A stretch of 64,000 bases of DNA, taken from Paralcaligenes sp. KSB-10 (lineage in GTDB: Bacteria > Pseudomonadota > Gammaproteobacteria > Burkholderiales > Burkholderiaceae_B). Position 1 is the stretch's first letter. Every line of letters starts with the position of its first letter. The position numbers and the translations under genes were made by a program. Location: assembly GCF_021266465.1 (NCBI RefSeq), contig NZ_CP089848.1, positions 2,046,001-2,110,000 on the forward strand, read 5' to 3'. Below the pieces are notes generated by a model. It worked only from the letters and a program-made list of their open reading frames with translations. It ran no database searches and had not been told where the DNA came from. This document shows positions 29,329-38,262 of this stretch, one piece after another.

Positions 29329-29945
29329 TGCCCCAGGCGCTGCAGCACGGTTCTCCCCGCGAGATTCGGGGCATCTTCGTCGAAAATCTCTACCAGCCTG
29401 CCGCCGGGATCGACAAGATGAATAGCGGCATTGTGCGTATAGCCGCCGCTGGACGGATCGGCAATGACGGTAATGCCGAAGGCTCGCTCCAGGTTCCCAA
29501 GCCCTTGGGGCTCGACGGGCCGGGCAGCGATCCAGCCCAGCCCCCGGTCACGCGAGCGCTGCATATAAGCCTTGAGTTGCGCAGGAGTGTCATGGATGGG
29601 ATCGAAACTGATGCTGAGCAGTTGCACTTTGCCTTGCGCCAACGGTTTGGAGAGGAGGTCCTGGAGTTGCGCAAATTCGCTTCCAAGCGCAACGCAGTAG
29701 GTGGGGCATCGGGTATAAATGAAATCGACCAGCAGCCATTTGCCACGCAAATCCGCCAGGCTGATGCGTGAGCCCGATTGGAGTTGCAGCTCGACTGGCG
29801 GAATCTGGACAGGATGCCGACGCACCGCAAGCCGACGCGCGGTTTCGGTGGTGAATGCCTGAAACTGATCGGTGACTACGCCGAATGCGGCGCCGCCGGC
29901 CAGTAACAGGACCAGGCTAGCCAGTAGCGTGCGCAGAATCGCCAT
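29325..29945 (-). CDS. senC: SCO1/SenC copper chaperone
   Basis: 206 aa, thioredoxin fold anchored by an N-terminal helix (about 5-24). The copper ligands are Cys80 and Cys84 (RCPTYC) plus His171 (GGYTHNAAI). It loads copper into the CuA site of the partner oxidase subunit II. It overlaps the subunit I gene by 29 bp and the downstream membrane-protein gene by 4 bp. Confidence 0.9.
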   Translation of the reverse strand: MAILRTLLASLVLLLAGGAAFGVVTDQFQAFTTETARRLAVRRHPVQIPPVELQLQSGSRISLADLRGKWLLVDFIYTRCPTYCVALGSEFAQLQDLLSKPLAQGKVQLLSISFDPIHDTPAQLKAYMQRSRDRGLGWIAARPVEPQGLGNLERAFGITVIADPSSGGYTHNAAIHLVDPGGRLVEIFDEDAPNLAGRTVLQRLGQ

Positions 29946-31407
29946 TGCCAGGTGACCTCAATAGCCCGACCACAATATGCAGGGCGAACACCAGCATCGC
30001 GACAATCAGTAGAATGGCGCCTATCGATCCGAACTGATCATATAACAGCCACTGAGGCAGATGCACGGCATAGCGTCGAGGAGTGCTGATATGGCCCGCT
30101 GCGAGGAAGGAAAAGACGAATATCAGGCCGCCCAGGATATACAGCGGGAAGCTCAGTTTGTCGCTGGAACGGGAAGGCGCGTTCTGGCCGATGACGTGGA
30201 ACATCAGCGCGAGCACCATAGGCAGGACGCCCAGCAGCAGGTAAAAATGAAAATGGCCGGGCACCCACTGAGTGTTGTGCATTAATTTATTGACGCTGAT
30301 GGTGCCGTCGATAATAGCCGGAACAATGCCCGCGGCCCAGCCGAACATCGACAGGACCAGAAGCCTGGACGGCATATTCCAGCGCATTCCCGAACGATAA
30401 ATGTTCGCCAGCGCACCGAACACTGTCACGGTAAATACCGGCAATCCCGCACAATAGGAAATGATCTGCCCCATCACCAGCATCCAATGCGGCATGACGT
30501 AATCCATCATGAGGTGATGTGGATAGACGATCAGCACCATCACCAAGCTTGCCGCCCAGGACCATAGAAATGGCCTTGATATAGGGTAAGGACGTCCGCT
30601 GTAGCGAGGCAGCAATTCGTAGACTGCGATCACGCCCATGTAGATGCTGGCGTTGATGAACATGTGGCCGAACAAATAGGTTAGATTCTTGACCAGCAAT
30701 GCATTTAGCGCGACCGAGGGAAAATAGATATTGATGAGGCACATGACCAGCACTATGGCGCCGGCGAGGATGCCGATGGAATTGGTAATGGCAACCATGG
30801 TGCTGGCCACCACAGTCTTGGGATGCGACTTGTCGATGTCTCCGCTGAATAGCCACTGCAAGCCCAGTGCGCGCCCAAGATTGGAATACATGCGAATGAT
30901 GGCTCTCATGACATCCAGATAAAACAGCAGGAAGCCCACCCCGATCAGCAGGTAACCAAGCATGAACAACGCGGCCGCATTGCCGCTCCATAGTCCCATC
31001 GGATGTTGGGGAAGCGGATACAGGAACGTCCACGCGCCCGCGTATCCACCGATAAAGACGGCCGCCAGCAACGCCACCGCGCCGAGCATGAACAGCACGT
31101 AGTTTGCCAGGAATATCGACAGACTGAGCTTCACATATTTGCGCAGGAAAAACCACATTACCGCGCTTGTTGCAAGGCCGATCGTGCCGACCATGCCGGC
31201 TCCGTGCGCGGTCATTATCTGGTAGAAGACGTTGGGCAGGACACCGGCCCAATTGCTCTGGGCCATGCGCATGGTCAATCCCAGCAGCATCATCAGCACA
31301 AACACCAGCAGCGCCGAGATGGTATACAGGTTAAAGACGATACGTTCGTTGCGCGTCAGGGCTTCATTGGCCGGGTGCAGTGCGCCGGCGGATTGCGATG
31401 CATTCAT
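29917..31407 (-). CDS. norY: Heme-copper oxidase subunit I, probable NO reductase (sNOR-like)
   Basis: 496 aa, about twelve to thirteen membrane helices. Metal ligands: His68 (MTAHGAGM, low-spin heme), His248 (GHMF), His297/298 (YPHH, copper or iron B), His385 and His387 (HNTQWVPGHFHFY). The last motif and TPRRYA resemble B-type (ba3) oxidases. In ba3 the helix VI His is followed at +4 by the redox Tyr (GHPIVY); here position +4 is Asn252 (GHMFIN), so the oxygen-reducing Tyr is missing, as in NO-reducing members. Gene order II-I-SCO-membrane protein matches norSY-senC-orf1. Start 31407, with GGGAGG upstream. Function as oxidase is not excluded. Confidence 0.72.
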   Translation of the reverse strand: MNASQSAGALHPANEALTRNERIVFNLYTISALLVFVLMMLLGLTMRMAQSNWAGVLPNVFYQIMTAHGAGMVGTIGLATSAVMWFFLRKYVKLSLSIFLANYVLFMLGAVALLAAVFIGGYAGAWTFLYPLPQHPMGLWSGNAAALFMLGYLLIGVGFLLFYLDVMRAIIRMYSNLGRALGLQWLFSGDIDKSHPKTVVASTMVAITNSIGILAGAIVLVMCLINIYFPSVALNALLVKNLTYLFGHMFINASIYMGVIAVYELLPRYSGRPYPISRPFLWSWAASLVMVLIVYPHHLMMDYVMPHWMLVMGQIISYCAGLPVFTVTVFGALANIYRSGMRWNMPSRLLVLSMFGWAAGIVPAIIDGTISVNKLMHNTQWVPGHFHFYLLLGVLPMVLALMFHVIGQNAPSRSSDKLSFPLYILGGLIFVFSFLAAGHISTPRRYAVHLPQWLLYDQFGSIGAILLIVAMLVFALHIVVGLLRSPGNGDSAHATG

Positions 31408-31937
31408 GGCTGGCCTCCCACGACTTCGAATTCCGTCACCATGCCGTGGTGCGCAACGCCGCAATACTCAAGGCACATTACCCGATACTTGCCGGGCTGG
31501 GTGAAGGTATAGTGCAGGCGATTGGTGAAACCGGGCATGGCCTGGGTCTGCGTGACGATCAGGTCGTTCGGGCCGTAGATCGCGAAACCGTGGTTGACGT
31601 CCAGGCTGGTTACATTGAATTGCACGGGAACCCCGGCCTTGATCTGGTTTTGGCTGAGCGTCCACGACCACTGCCGCCCTACTACATCAACGATTTGCCC
31701 TGCGGGCGATGAGGCATTTTGATCGGCGATAGGGAACGGTTTCAGCGTGGCATAGGCCACACCGACCCCCAGCAGAACCAGGGCAAGGAACCACCATCGT
31801 CGAATGGTATGGGCAGTTTTCTGCACTTGCGCAGAATCGGCAGGCTTGCCTGCCTGAACGATGATCCAGATAAATACCAACGAGACCAGGCCAATGCCCG
31901 TCAGCGTCAACAGCCAGATTTGGTTTTGCAAAATCAT
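31404..31937 (-). CDS. norS: Heme-copper oxidase subunit II with CuA site
   Basis: 177 aa. Two membrane helices (about 9-28 and 48-64) then a cupredoxin domain. The dinuclear CuA ligands are complete: His116 (DVNHGF), Cys155, Glu157, Cys159, His163 and Met166 (CLEYCGVAHHGM). It accepts electrons from a soluble carrier such as cytochrome c. Start at 31937 with AAGGAAG upstream; overlaps subunit I by ATGA. First gene of the operon. Confidence 0.78.
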   Translation of the reverse strand: MILQNQIWLLTLTGIGLVSLVFIWIIVQAGKPADSAQVQKTAHTIRRWWFLALVLLGVGVAYATLKPFPIADQNASSPAGQIVDVVGRQWSWTLSQNQIKAGVPVQFNVTSLDVNHGFAIYGPNDLIVTQTQAMPGFTNRLHYTFTQPGKYRVMCLEYCGVAHHGMVTEFEVVGGQP

Positions 31938-31951
31938 GGCGGCTTCCTTCA

Positions 31952-31967
31952 CTTAACACGCGTTAAG
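31952..31967. promoter_or_regulatory. Candidate operator upstream of norS
   Basis: CTTAAC-ACGC-GTTAAG, a perfect 6-bp inverted repeat 15 bp before the norS start and in the 167-bp gap to the divergent glycosylase gene. It fits no FNR (TTGAT-N4-ATCAA) consensus. The regulator is unknown. Confidence 0.35.
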
Positions 31968-32104
31968 AAACAGGAACTAGCGACACATCTTCCTGGCAAT
32001 CTACTCCCGAACACCTTACCCGTCAATAGCATTGAAAACCGGTATGATTAAGGCCGCAAGAACAAGGCTGCAACACCCTGCCGCCCATGCGCCCCTTACA
32101 TCCC

Positions 32105-32656
32105 ATGCAAAAATTATCCAGGAACTTTTACAATCGCGACACTTGCCTGGTCGCCAGAGAACTTTTGGGCAAACTGCTCGTGCGCCATGTCCAGGGCGAA
32201 GAACGCATAGCCAGAATCGTCGAAGTCGAGGCCTATCTCGGCCCCCACGACCTGGCGGCGCATACCTCGAAAGGCATTACGCCACGCACCCGAGTCATGT
32301 ATGGACCGCCGGGGCACGTCTATGTATACCTTGTGTATGGCATGCACCACTGCATGAATGTCGTCACGGAAGCCGACGGCACTGGAGCGGCCGTACTGCT
32401 TCGGGCACTGGAACCAATACAGAACGTAACTGGCAAAACGAGCGGGCCCGGCCTGTTATGCAAAGCCATGGGTGTCACGCTTCAGGACTACGGGCACGAC
32501 CTGTGCAGCAAAGATTTTTATATTGCGTCACCCACGCCTGGCAAACCCATGGCCATCGTGGAACGCCCGCGCATTGGCGTGGATTATGCCGGCGAGTGGG
32601 CCAGCAAGCCCTTGCGCTTCTATATAGAGGGCAATAAGTTCATTTCAAAAAAATAA
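32105..32656 (+). CDS. 3-Methyladenine DNA glycosylase (AAG/MPG type)
   Basis: 183 aa. Removes alkylated purines in base excision repair. QKLSRNFYNRDTCLVARELLGK, the active-site strand IVEVEAYLGPHDLAAHTSKG and the VYLVYGMHHCMNVV segment are diagnostic. The start at 32105 fits the family; the ATG at 32087 adds six residues and neither has a strong ribosome site. Divergent from norS, otherwise unlinked. Confidence 0.9.
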   Translation: MQKLSRNFYNRDTCLVARELLGKLLVRHVQGEERIARIVEVEAYLGPHDLAAHTSKGITPRTRVMYGPPGHVYVYLVYGMHHCMNVVTEADGTGAAVLLRALEPIQNVTGKTSGPGLLCKAMGVTLQDYGHDLCSKDFYIASPTPGKPMAIVERPRIGVDYAGEWASKPLRFYIEGNKFISKK

Positions 32657-32766
32657 ACAGGCCGCAGTGGTGCCTTGAGCCATTCTGTGCCTAAAATAAG
32701 AAAATGAACCGCCCGCCGTCTGGCGTCGGCGCGTTCAAGAGGCATTGTGCCACGGAGGCATGATTC

Positions 32767-33171
32767 ATGACATTGCGCAATCCAAGCAAATCCATGTGGG
32801 CCGACGCGCTCACCATGCTGGAACGGGCCGACCGTCTGCATCGCCGGTTTTTTCAGTTGAGCAGAAGCCGCAACGGCGGTCCGACCTGGGAGCCGCCCGC
32901 CGACATTTTCGAAATCGACGACGCCTTGGTGATCCTGATCGCATTGCCCGGGGTCTTGCCCGATAACGTCACCGTATTGATCGACAGCAGTGCCTTAATC
33001 GTCGTGGGCGACAGGCTCATGCCGGCCCCCGTCAATGCCATCATTCGCAGCATCGAAATTCCCTACGGTCGTTTTGAACGACGCTTCGATTTACCAGCAG
33101 GCCTGTTTGAGATCGAAGAGCAAAACCTGTCAAACGGATGTTTGCGTTTGACCCTGCGCAAACTTGCGTAA
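32767..33171 (+). CDS. Small heat-shock protein (Hsp20 family)
   Basis: 134 aa. The alpha-crystallin domain covers about residues 43-132: PPADIFEIDDALVILIALPGV at the first strand and a final strand NGCLRLTLRK. The usual C-terminal IxI tail is absent, so oligomer assembly may be limited. GGAGG lies 8 bp before the ATG, within a short self-complementary TGCCACGGAGGCA. It precedes lon by 22 bp, probably co-transcribed as a protein-quality pair. Confidence 0.88.
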   Translation: MTLRNPSKSMWADALTMLERADRLHRRFFQLSRSRNGGPTWEPPADIFEIDDALVILIALPGVLPDNVTVLIDSSALIVVGDRLMPAPVNAIIRSIEIPYGRFERRFDLPAGLFEIEEQNLSNGCLRLTLRKLA

Positions 33172-33193
33172 ATACAAGCACGACAGGTGACGC

Positions 33194-35614
33194 ATGAACA
33201 ACGATCAGCCTATCAACTCCCCGCACGCACGCGACGCCGCCACCCCCGAACAAACGGCCGGCGCCAAAGCCACACAGGAATCGCACCAATCCCCGGAGCT
33301 TCCCGAGAACGCGCTGATCATCATTCCCGTGCGCAACGTTGTGCTGTTCCCGGGCTTGCTGGTGCCTATAACAATAGGCCACAAAAGTACGGTGGCTGGC
33401 GCCCAGGAGGCGGCGCGCAGCAATCGCCAGGTCGGTGTCCTGCTGCAACGCGATCCCGAAACGGCCGCTCCCGGGGCCGCTGACTTGTATCAGATCGGTA
33501 CAACCGCCAGCATCTTGCGCTATGTCACTACGCCGGACGGTGCGCACCACATTGTCTGCCAGGGCGAGCAGCGTTTCCGTGTGATTGAGTTTCTGCAGGG
33601 CTATCCGTTTCAAGTTGCACGCATCGAGCGCCTGGACGACGCCAAGGAAACCAGCACTGAAATCGAAGCACGCATGGTTCAGCTTCAAGAACAGACCGCC
33701 GAAATCCTCGGCTTCATGCCCGATGCGCCGGCTGAACTCGCCGCCACGGCGCAGAGCATCACATCGGCTTCCATGCTGACCGATTGGGTCAGCGGGCTAA
33801 TGGACCTGACACCGGTCGAAAAACAGGATTTGCTGGAAACCCTGGGCTTGCAAGCCCGGATGGACAAAGTTCTGGCCTTTCTTACACACCGGCTCGAAGT
33901 ACTGCGCCTGAGCCATGACATCAGTCAGCAGACCAAAGATCGGTTCGAAGAAAAGCAGCGCGAGTTTCTGCTGCGGGAACAACTTAAAACCATACAGAAG
34001 CAGTTGGGCGAACCCGAGGGTGCAAGCGAGCAAATAACACAGCTGGAAGCGGCCATCGCCAAAGCCAAAATGCCTGAGGAAATCGAGGCCTATGCCAGGA
34101 AGGAGCTCAAACGGCTCGATCGTACTCCGGAGGCGGCCGGCGAATACTCGACGCTGCTCACCTACCTGGAATGGCTCGTCGAACTGCCCTGGTCGGCCAC
34201 CACCGAAGAGCGCATCGATATCGCCGAAGCGCGCCGGATCCTGGATGAAGACCACTATGGGCTGCAAAAGGTCAAGCAGCGCATTCTGGAATACCTGGCA
34301 GTGCACAAGCTCAACCCCCGGGGCAAAAGTCCGATCCTGTGCTTTGTGGGGCCTCCCGGCGTAGGCAAGACCTCCCTCGGCCAGAGCATAGCCAAAGCCA
34401 CGGGGCGTAAATTCTCCCGGGTAAGCCTGGGCGGTGTACATGATGAAGCGGAGATCCGCGGGCATCGCCGAACCTACGTCGGCGCGCTGCCGGGCAATAT
34501 CATCCAGAACATACGCAAGGCCGGCGTAAAGAATTGCGTCATGATGCTCGACGAAGTCGATAAGCTCAGCATAGGCGTTCAGGGCGATCCTTCCGCCGCG
34601 CTGCTCGAAGTGCTGGACCCGGAACAGAACGCAACCTTCCGCGACAATTACCTGACGGTTCCATTCGATCTGTCCGGGGTCATGTTCATATGCACGGCCA
34701 ATATGCTGGACACCATTCCTGGCCCACTGCGGGACCGCATGGAAATGATCAACCTGCCGGGCTATACGGAAGACGAGAAAGTACAGATCGCCAGGCGCTA
34801 CCTGATCGGCCGCCAACTGACGGCCAACGGCCTGTCGCCCGGACAGTGCGAGGTCACCGACCAGGCCTTGCATGCGATCATCGGCAGCTACACCCGCGAA
34901 GCGGGCGTGCGCAATCTCGAACGGGAAATCGGCCATCTGTTCCGCCATACCGCGATGCGTGTGGCCGAAGGCCAGGCAGGATCGCTACGAATCGATGCAG
35001 ACGATCTGCACGCAATATTGGGGCCGATAAAATTCGAGAGCGAACTGGCAATGCGCACCAGCCTGCCCGGCGTGGCCACCGGCCTGGCCTGGACTCCCGT
35101 AGGCGGCGACATACTCTTCATCGAAGCAAGCCGGACCGCCGGACACGGCAAACTGATACTCACAGGCCAGCTTGGCGACGTCATGAAGGAAAGCGCGCAG
35201 GCGGCGCTTACCTTGCTCAAGGCCCGGGCGTCGGAACTCAAGCTGGATCCGGACCTGTTCGAGCACAGCGACATCCATATCCATGTGCCCGCGGGCGCAA
35301 TCCCGAAAGACGGCCCCAGTGCAGGCGTTGCCATGTATATTGCCCTGGCCTCGCAAGTCACCAACAGACCCGTGCACAGCGAGCGCGCCATGACCGGCGA
35401 GATCAGCCTGCGCGGCCTGGTGCTGCCGGTCGGAGGCATCAAGGAAAAAGTGCTGGCAGCGTTGCGGGCAGGCATTACCACTGTACTGCTTCCCGCTCGC
35501 AACCGGAAAGACCTGGAGGACATTCCCGACGATGCACGAGCCAGGCTTGAATTCATCTGGCTGGACACCGTCGACGATGCCATGCGTGCCGCGCTCGAGC
35601 CGGCCACGCCGTAA
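33194..35614 (+). CDS. lon: ATP-dependent protease Lon
   Basis: 806 aa, full length. LAN domain (about 35-230; ALIIIPVRNVVLFPGLLVPI), coiled coil, AAA+ module with Walker A GPPGVGKT (386-393) and Walker B CVMMLDEVDK, and the C-terminal protease domain with the Ser709 (PKDGPSAG) and Lys752 (GGIKEK) dyad, spaced 43 residues as in E. coli. Degrades misfolded and regulatory proteins. Placement behind hsp20, not with clpX, suggests it may be an additional Lon beside a housekeeping copy; this cannot be checked here. Confidence 0.96.
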   Translation: MNNDQPINSPHARDAATPEQTAGAKATQESHQSPELPENALIIIPVRNVVLFPGLLVPITIGHKSTVAGAQEAARSNRQVGVLLQRDPETAAPGAADLYQIGTTASILRYVTTPDGAHHIVCQGEQRFRVIEFLQGYPFQVARIERLDDAKETSTEIEARMVQLQEQTAEILGFMPDAPAELAATAQSITSASMLTDWVSGLMDLTPVEKQDLLETLGLQARMDKVLAFLTHRLEVLRLSHDISQQTKDRFEEKQREFLLREQLKTIQKQLGEPEGASEQITQLEAAIAKAKMPEEIEAYARKELKRLDRTPEAAGEYSTLLTYLEWLVELPWSATTEERIDIAEARRILDEDHYGLQKVKQRILEYLAVHKLNPRGKSPILCFVGPPGVGKTSLGQSIAKATGRKFSRVSLGGVHDEAEIRGHRRTYVGALPGNIIQNIRKAGVKNCVMMLDEVDKLSIGVQGDPSAALLEVLDPEQNATFRDNYLTVPFDLSGVMFICTANMLDTIPGPLRDRMEMINLPGYTEDEKVQIARRYLIGRQLTANGLSPGQCEVTDQALHAIIGSYTREAGVRNLEREIGHLFRHTAMRVAEGQAGSLRIDADDLHAILGPIKFESELAMRTSLPGVATGLAWTPVGGDILFIEASRTAGHGKLILTGQLGDVMKESAQAALTLLKARASELKLDPDLFEHSDIHIHVPAGAIPKDGPSAGVAMYIALASQVTNRPVHSERAMTGEISLRGLVLPVGGIKEKVLAALRAGITTVLLPARNRKDLEDIPDDARARLEFIWLDTVDDAMRAALEPATP

Positions 35615-35632
35615 CACCTGCCCAGGCCCAGG

Positions 35633-36646
35633 CTAATCCAGGGAAATGCCCATTTCCTTCACGACGGCCGACCACTTTTTGTTTTCCGACCTGACGAATT
35701 CGCCAAATTCTTCCGGCGTACCTCCGACAGGCTCGGCTCCCTGCTGCAGCAGTTGTTTTCGAACCGTGGGTTCTTTGATAACGCTATTGATATCAAGGCT
35801 GATTTTCTTGACGATGCTATCGGGCGTGGCGGCCGGGGCGAAATACCCGAACCAGGAACCCAATGCAAACTTGGGAAACCCTTGTTCCTGCATCGTGGGC
35901 ACATCGGCCAGAACCGGTGAACGTTTTGCCGTCGAGACCGCCAGGGGCACCAGGGTGCCGGCCTTGATAAATCCGATAACCGACGGAAGCGTGGCAAACA
36001 TGAACTGGACCCGGCCGGCAACCACGTCGGTCAATGCACCGGCCCCCTTGTACGGCACATGCGAAATCTTCAGCTTTGCCTGCTTTGCGAATTCCTCGCA
36101 TGAAATATGGGCAGCGGTTCCCACCCCCGTGGAAGCGCAATTGTAGAAATCGGGCTTGCTCTTTATGGCCTCGACCAGTTGTTTAACAGAGTTTATTTTC
36201 AGGGACGGCGCCACAACCAGAACATTGGGAACATCGGCCACCATGGTTATAGGCTTCAAATCCTTGATCGTGCTGAAATTCACATGTTTGTAAAGATAGG
36301 GATTGATGGCGATGGGCCCGATTGAATTGATCAGTATGGTGTAGCCGTCGGGCGCTGAATTAATCACAGCCTGCGTACCGATATTGCCCCCTGCCCCGGG
36401 CTTGTTCTCGACTACAACGCTTTGGCCCCATTTCGTGGTTAAACCGGCGGCAACTTCACGTGCCAGAATATCGGTCGTGCCGCCGGCGGTAAACGCAACG
36501 ATCACCTTCACAGGTTTTTGCGGCCAGGCACCCGCGGCGCTTGCCGTAGCGGCAAAACAAGGCAGCATGATAGCCGACAGCAAGGCCGCCCTCAGGCCGC
36601 CCGGCCTCTTCGTTTGCAATAGTTTCCGAGCATAGCTTCTGGACAT
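35633..36646 (-). CDS. Bug/TctC-family periplasmic solute-binding protein
   Basis: 337 aa. Signal peptide about 1-37 (TASAAGAW). Bug marks: WPQKPVKVIVAFTAGGTTD, NKPGAGGNIGTQAV, PDGYTILIN and SHVPYKGAGALTD. The ATG at 36646 has GGAG 6 bp upstream; the frame open to 36817 lacks support. Divergent from the MmgE/PrpD gene over a 236-bp AT-rich gap, so it probably delivers the carboxylate that the downstream CoA-ligase pathway uses. No TctAB partners in the window. Confidence 0.9.
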   Translation of the reverse strand: MSRSYARKLLQTKRPGGLRAALLSAIMLPCFAATASAAGAWPQKPVKVIVAFTAGGTTDILAREVAAGLTTKWGQSVVVENKPGAGGNIGTQAVINSAPDGYTILINSIGPIAINPYLYKHVNFSTIKDLKPITMVADVPNVLVVAPSLKINSVKQLVEAIKSKPDFYNCASTGVGTAAHISCEEFAKQAKLKISHVPYKGAGALTDVVAGRVQFMFATLPSVIGFIKAGTLVPLAVSTAKRSPVLADVPTMQEQGFPKFALGSWFGYFAPAATPDSIVKKISLDINSVIKEPTVRKQLLQQGAEPVGGTPEEFGEFVRSENKKWSAVVKEMGISLD

Positions 36647-36882
36647 GCGTGTCTCCATATTTTTTATCAAGAAGAAACAATTATGTTGGGAACGCCCTCT
36701 CAAAGCTTTGAGAATTAGGCAAGGTTTTCTTGAATAAATATGAAATGCATGAAAACCCGCATGCATTGAAATACTGTTAATTGAAAGCTGCTTTCTTTTT
36801 TTTTCAATCCTCATCACTACAAATACTCATAAAGTACCCATAGCTCGATTCGGGCTTCGCACTGTTCAATAAGGCAACCGGC

Positions 36883-38235
36883 ATGCTCCTTCAAACCCTG
36901 GCTCAATACGGCGCGCAGCAATCGCGCCACGCACTGGCTCCAGATGTTGCGCATCACGCGAAACGCGCCTTGCTGGACTGGCTGGGCGCCCTGTACCCGG
37001 GTACCCGGGTTTCGCCCGGACGCGAATTGCTTGCCGCATACAAAGACGAACTAGGTTTGGGCGCCAGCCGGCTCCCAGGCCATCGCACGACCTCGCTACC
37101 TGCGACCGCCGCATGGATCAACGGCAGCATGTCCCACGCCGTGGAGTTTGACGATATTTTCAAAGATGCCGTCTACCACCCTGGATGCCCCGTCATATCC
37201 GCAAGCCTGGCCATCGCCGACGCGCGAAATGCCTCGGGCGCAGAGCTATTGAACGCGATCGTCGTCGGCTATGAAATCTCCACCCGCATCGGCGCGGCCA
37301 TACAACCCTCGCATTACCGGTTTTTTCACACTACCGGTACCGTCGGATGCATAGGGGCTGCCGCCGCCGTCGCAGCCCTCTGCGCACCAGGCAATGCAAC
37401 GGTCATGCAGCACGCAATCGCCACGGCATGCACCTTTGCATCCGGCCTGCAGCAAGCCTTTCGATCCGATGCCATGACCAAAGCCCTGCACGCGGGACAC
37501 GCCGCAGCGGTAGGTGTCAGGGCCGGGCTGGCCGCTGCCGCCGGCGTCACGGGGGTTCCGGATATTCTTGAAGGCGACGCCGGCTTCGGCGCTGCCCTGG
37601 CAACGAATCCGAACTGGGCGGTTGCCACCGAAGGGCTTGGCGAGCACTACAACATTACTCGAATCACGCAGAAGAATCACGGCTGCTGCGGCCATACCTT
37701 CGCAGCCATTGACGCAGCCCTGATCCTTAAAGAAAAATTCAATATCGCACCCACTGATATCCGGGAAATCAAGGTTGCAAGCTACCAGGTCGCACTGGAC
37801 GTAACCGGCAACCGAAATCCGACAACTGCGTTCGAGGCCAAGTTCAGCTTGGCGTATGTGGTCTGCCATGCGCTGCGCTTCGGTTCTGTGCGATTGAATG
37901 CCTTTAGCGCGGAACGATTGCAGAATTCCGATATTCGCCGGCTTATGGCGAAACTGGCTTTGGTTGAAGACGCCGGCCTGAGCGCCGCCTTTCCGGGCCA
38001 GCGCGCCGCCCGCGTCACTATTGCGCTGGACGACGGCCAATCCTTCGAGCATTTTTCGCCGTATCGCAAAGGAGACCCGGAGCTGCCTTTATCGGATCAG
38101 GATCTGAACGAAAAATTCGAGGAACTGGCAAGCCCTGTTCTTGGACCAGGTGCCGCGGCAGTCCTGCGAAATCAAATATGGGATGTCGACCGGCTCCCGG
38201 TTCGCGAACTGCAGCTTGATTCTAGCCTCGCCTGA
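36883..38235 (+). CDS. MmgE/PrpD-family protein
   Basis: 450 aa, typical for the family (2-methylcitrate dehydratase, cis-aconitate decarboxylase and relatives). Two domains; the N-terminal all-helical part has AWINGSMSHAVEFDDIFKDA with the conserved His/Asp pair, and KNHGCCGHTFAAIDAAL is a later conserved segment. No other methylcitrate-cycle gene is here, so a dehydratase or decarboxylase on another organic acid is more likely. It heads a three-gene run with a CoA ligase and an acyl-CoA dehydrogenase. Confidence 0.85.
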   Translation: MLLQTLAQYGAQQSRHALAPDVAHHAKRALLDWLGALYPGTRVSPGRELLAAYKDELGLGASRLPGHRTTSLPATAAWINGSMSHAVEFDDIFKDAVYHPGCPVISASLAIADARNASGAELLNAIVVGYEISTRIGAAIQPSHYRFFHTTGTVGCIGAAAAVAALCAPGNATVMQHAIATACTFASGLQQAFRSDAMTKALHAGHAAAVGVRAGLAAAAGVTGVPDILEGDAGFGAALATNPNWAVATEGLGEHYNITRITQKNHGCCGHTFAAIDAALILKEKFNIAPTDIREIKVASYQVALDVTGNRNPTTAFEAKFSLAYVVCHALRFGSVRLNAFSAERLQNSDIRRLMAKLALVEDAGLSAAFPGQRAARVTIALDDGQSFEHFSPYRKGDPELPLSDQDLNEKFEELASPVLGPGAAAVLRNQIWDVDRLPVRELQLDSSLA

Positions 38236-38262
38236 AAATCCTGGGAATAAATCGACACCGCC

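Noticed and set aside
29917-31937. cbb3-type cytochrome oxidase
   Set aside because: The partner is a CuA subunit II, no FixO/FixP cytochromes are present, and the VPGHFHFY/TPRRYA pattern is that of B-type-related enzymes.
33797-34948. 383-codon frame antisense to lon
   Set aside because: Fully inside lon and without motifs.
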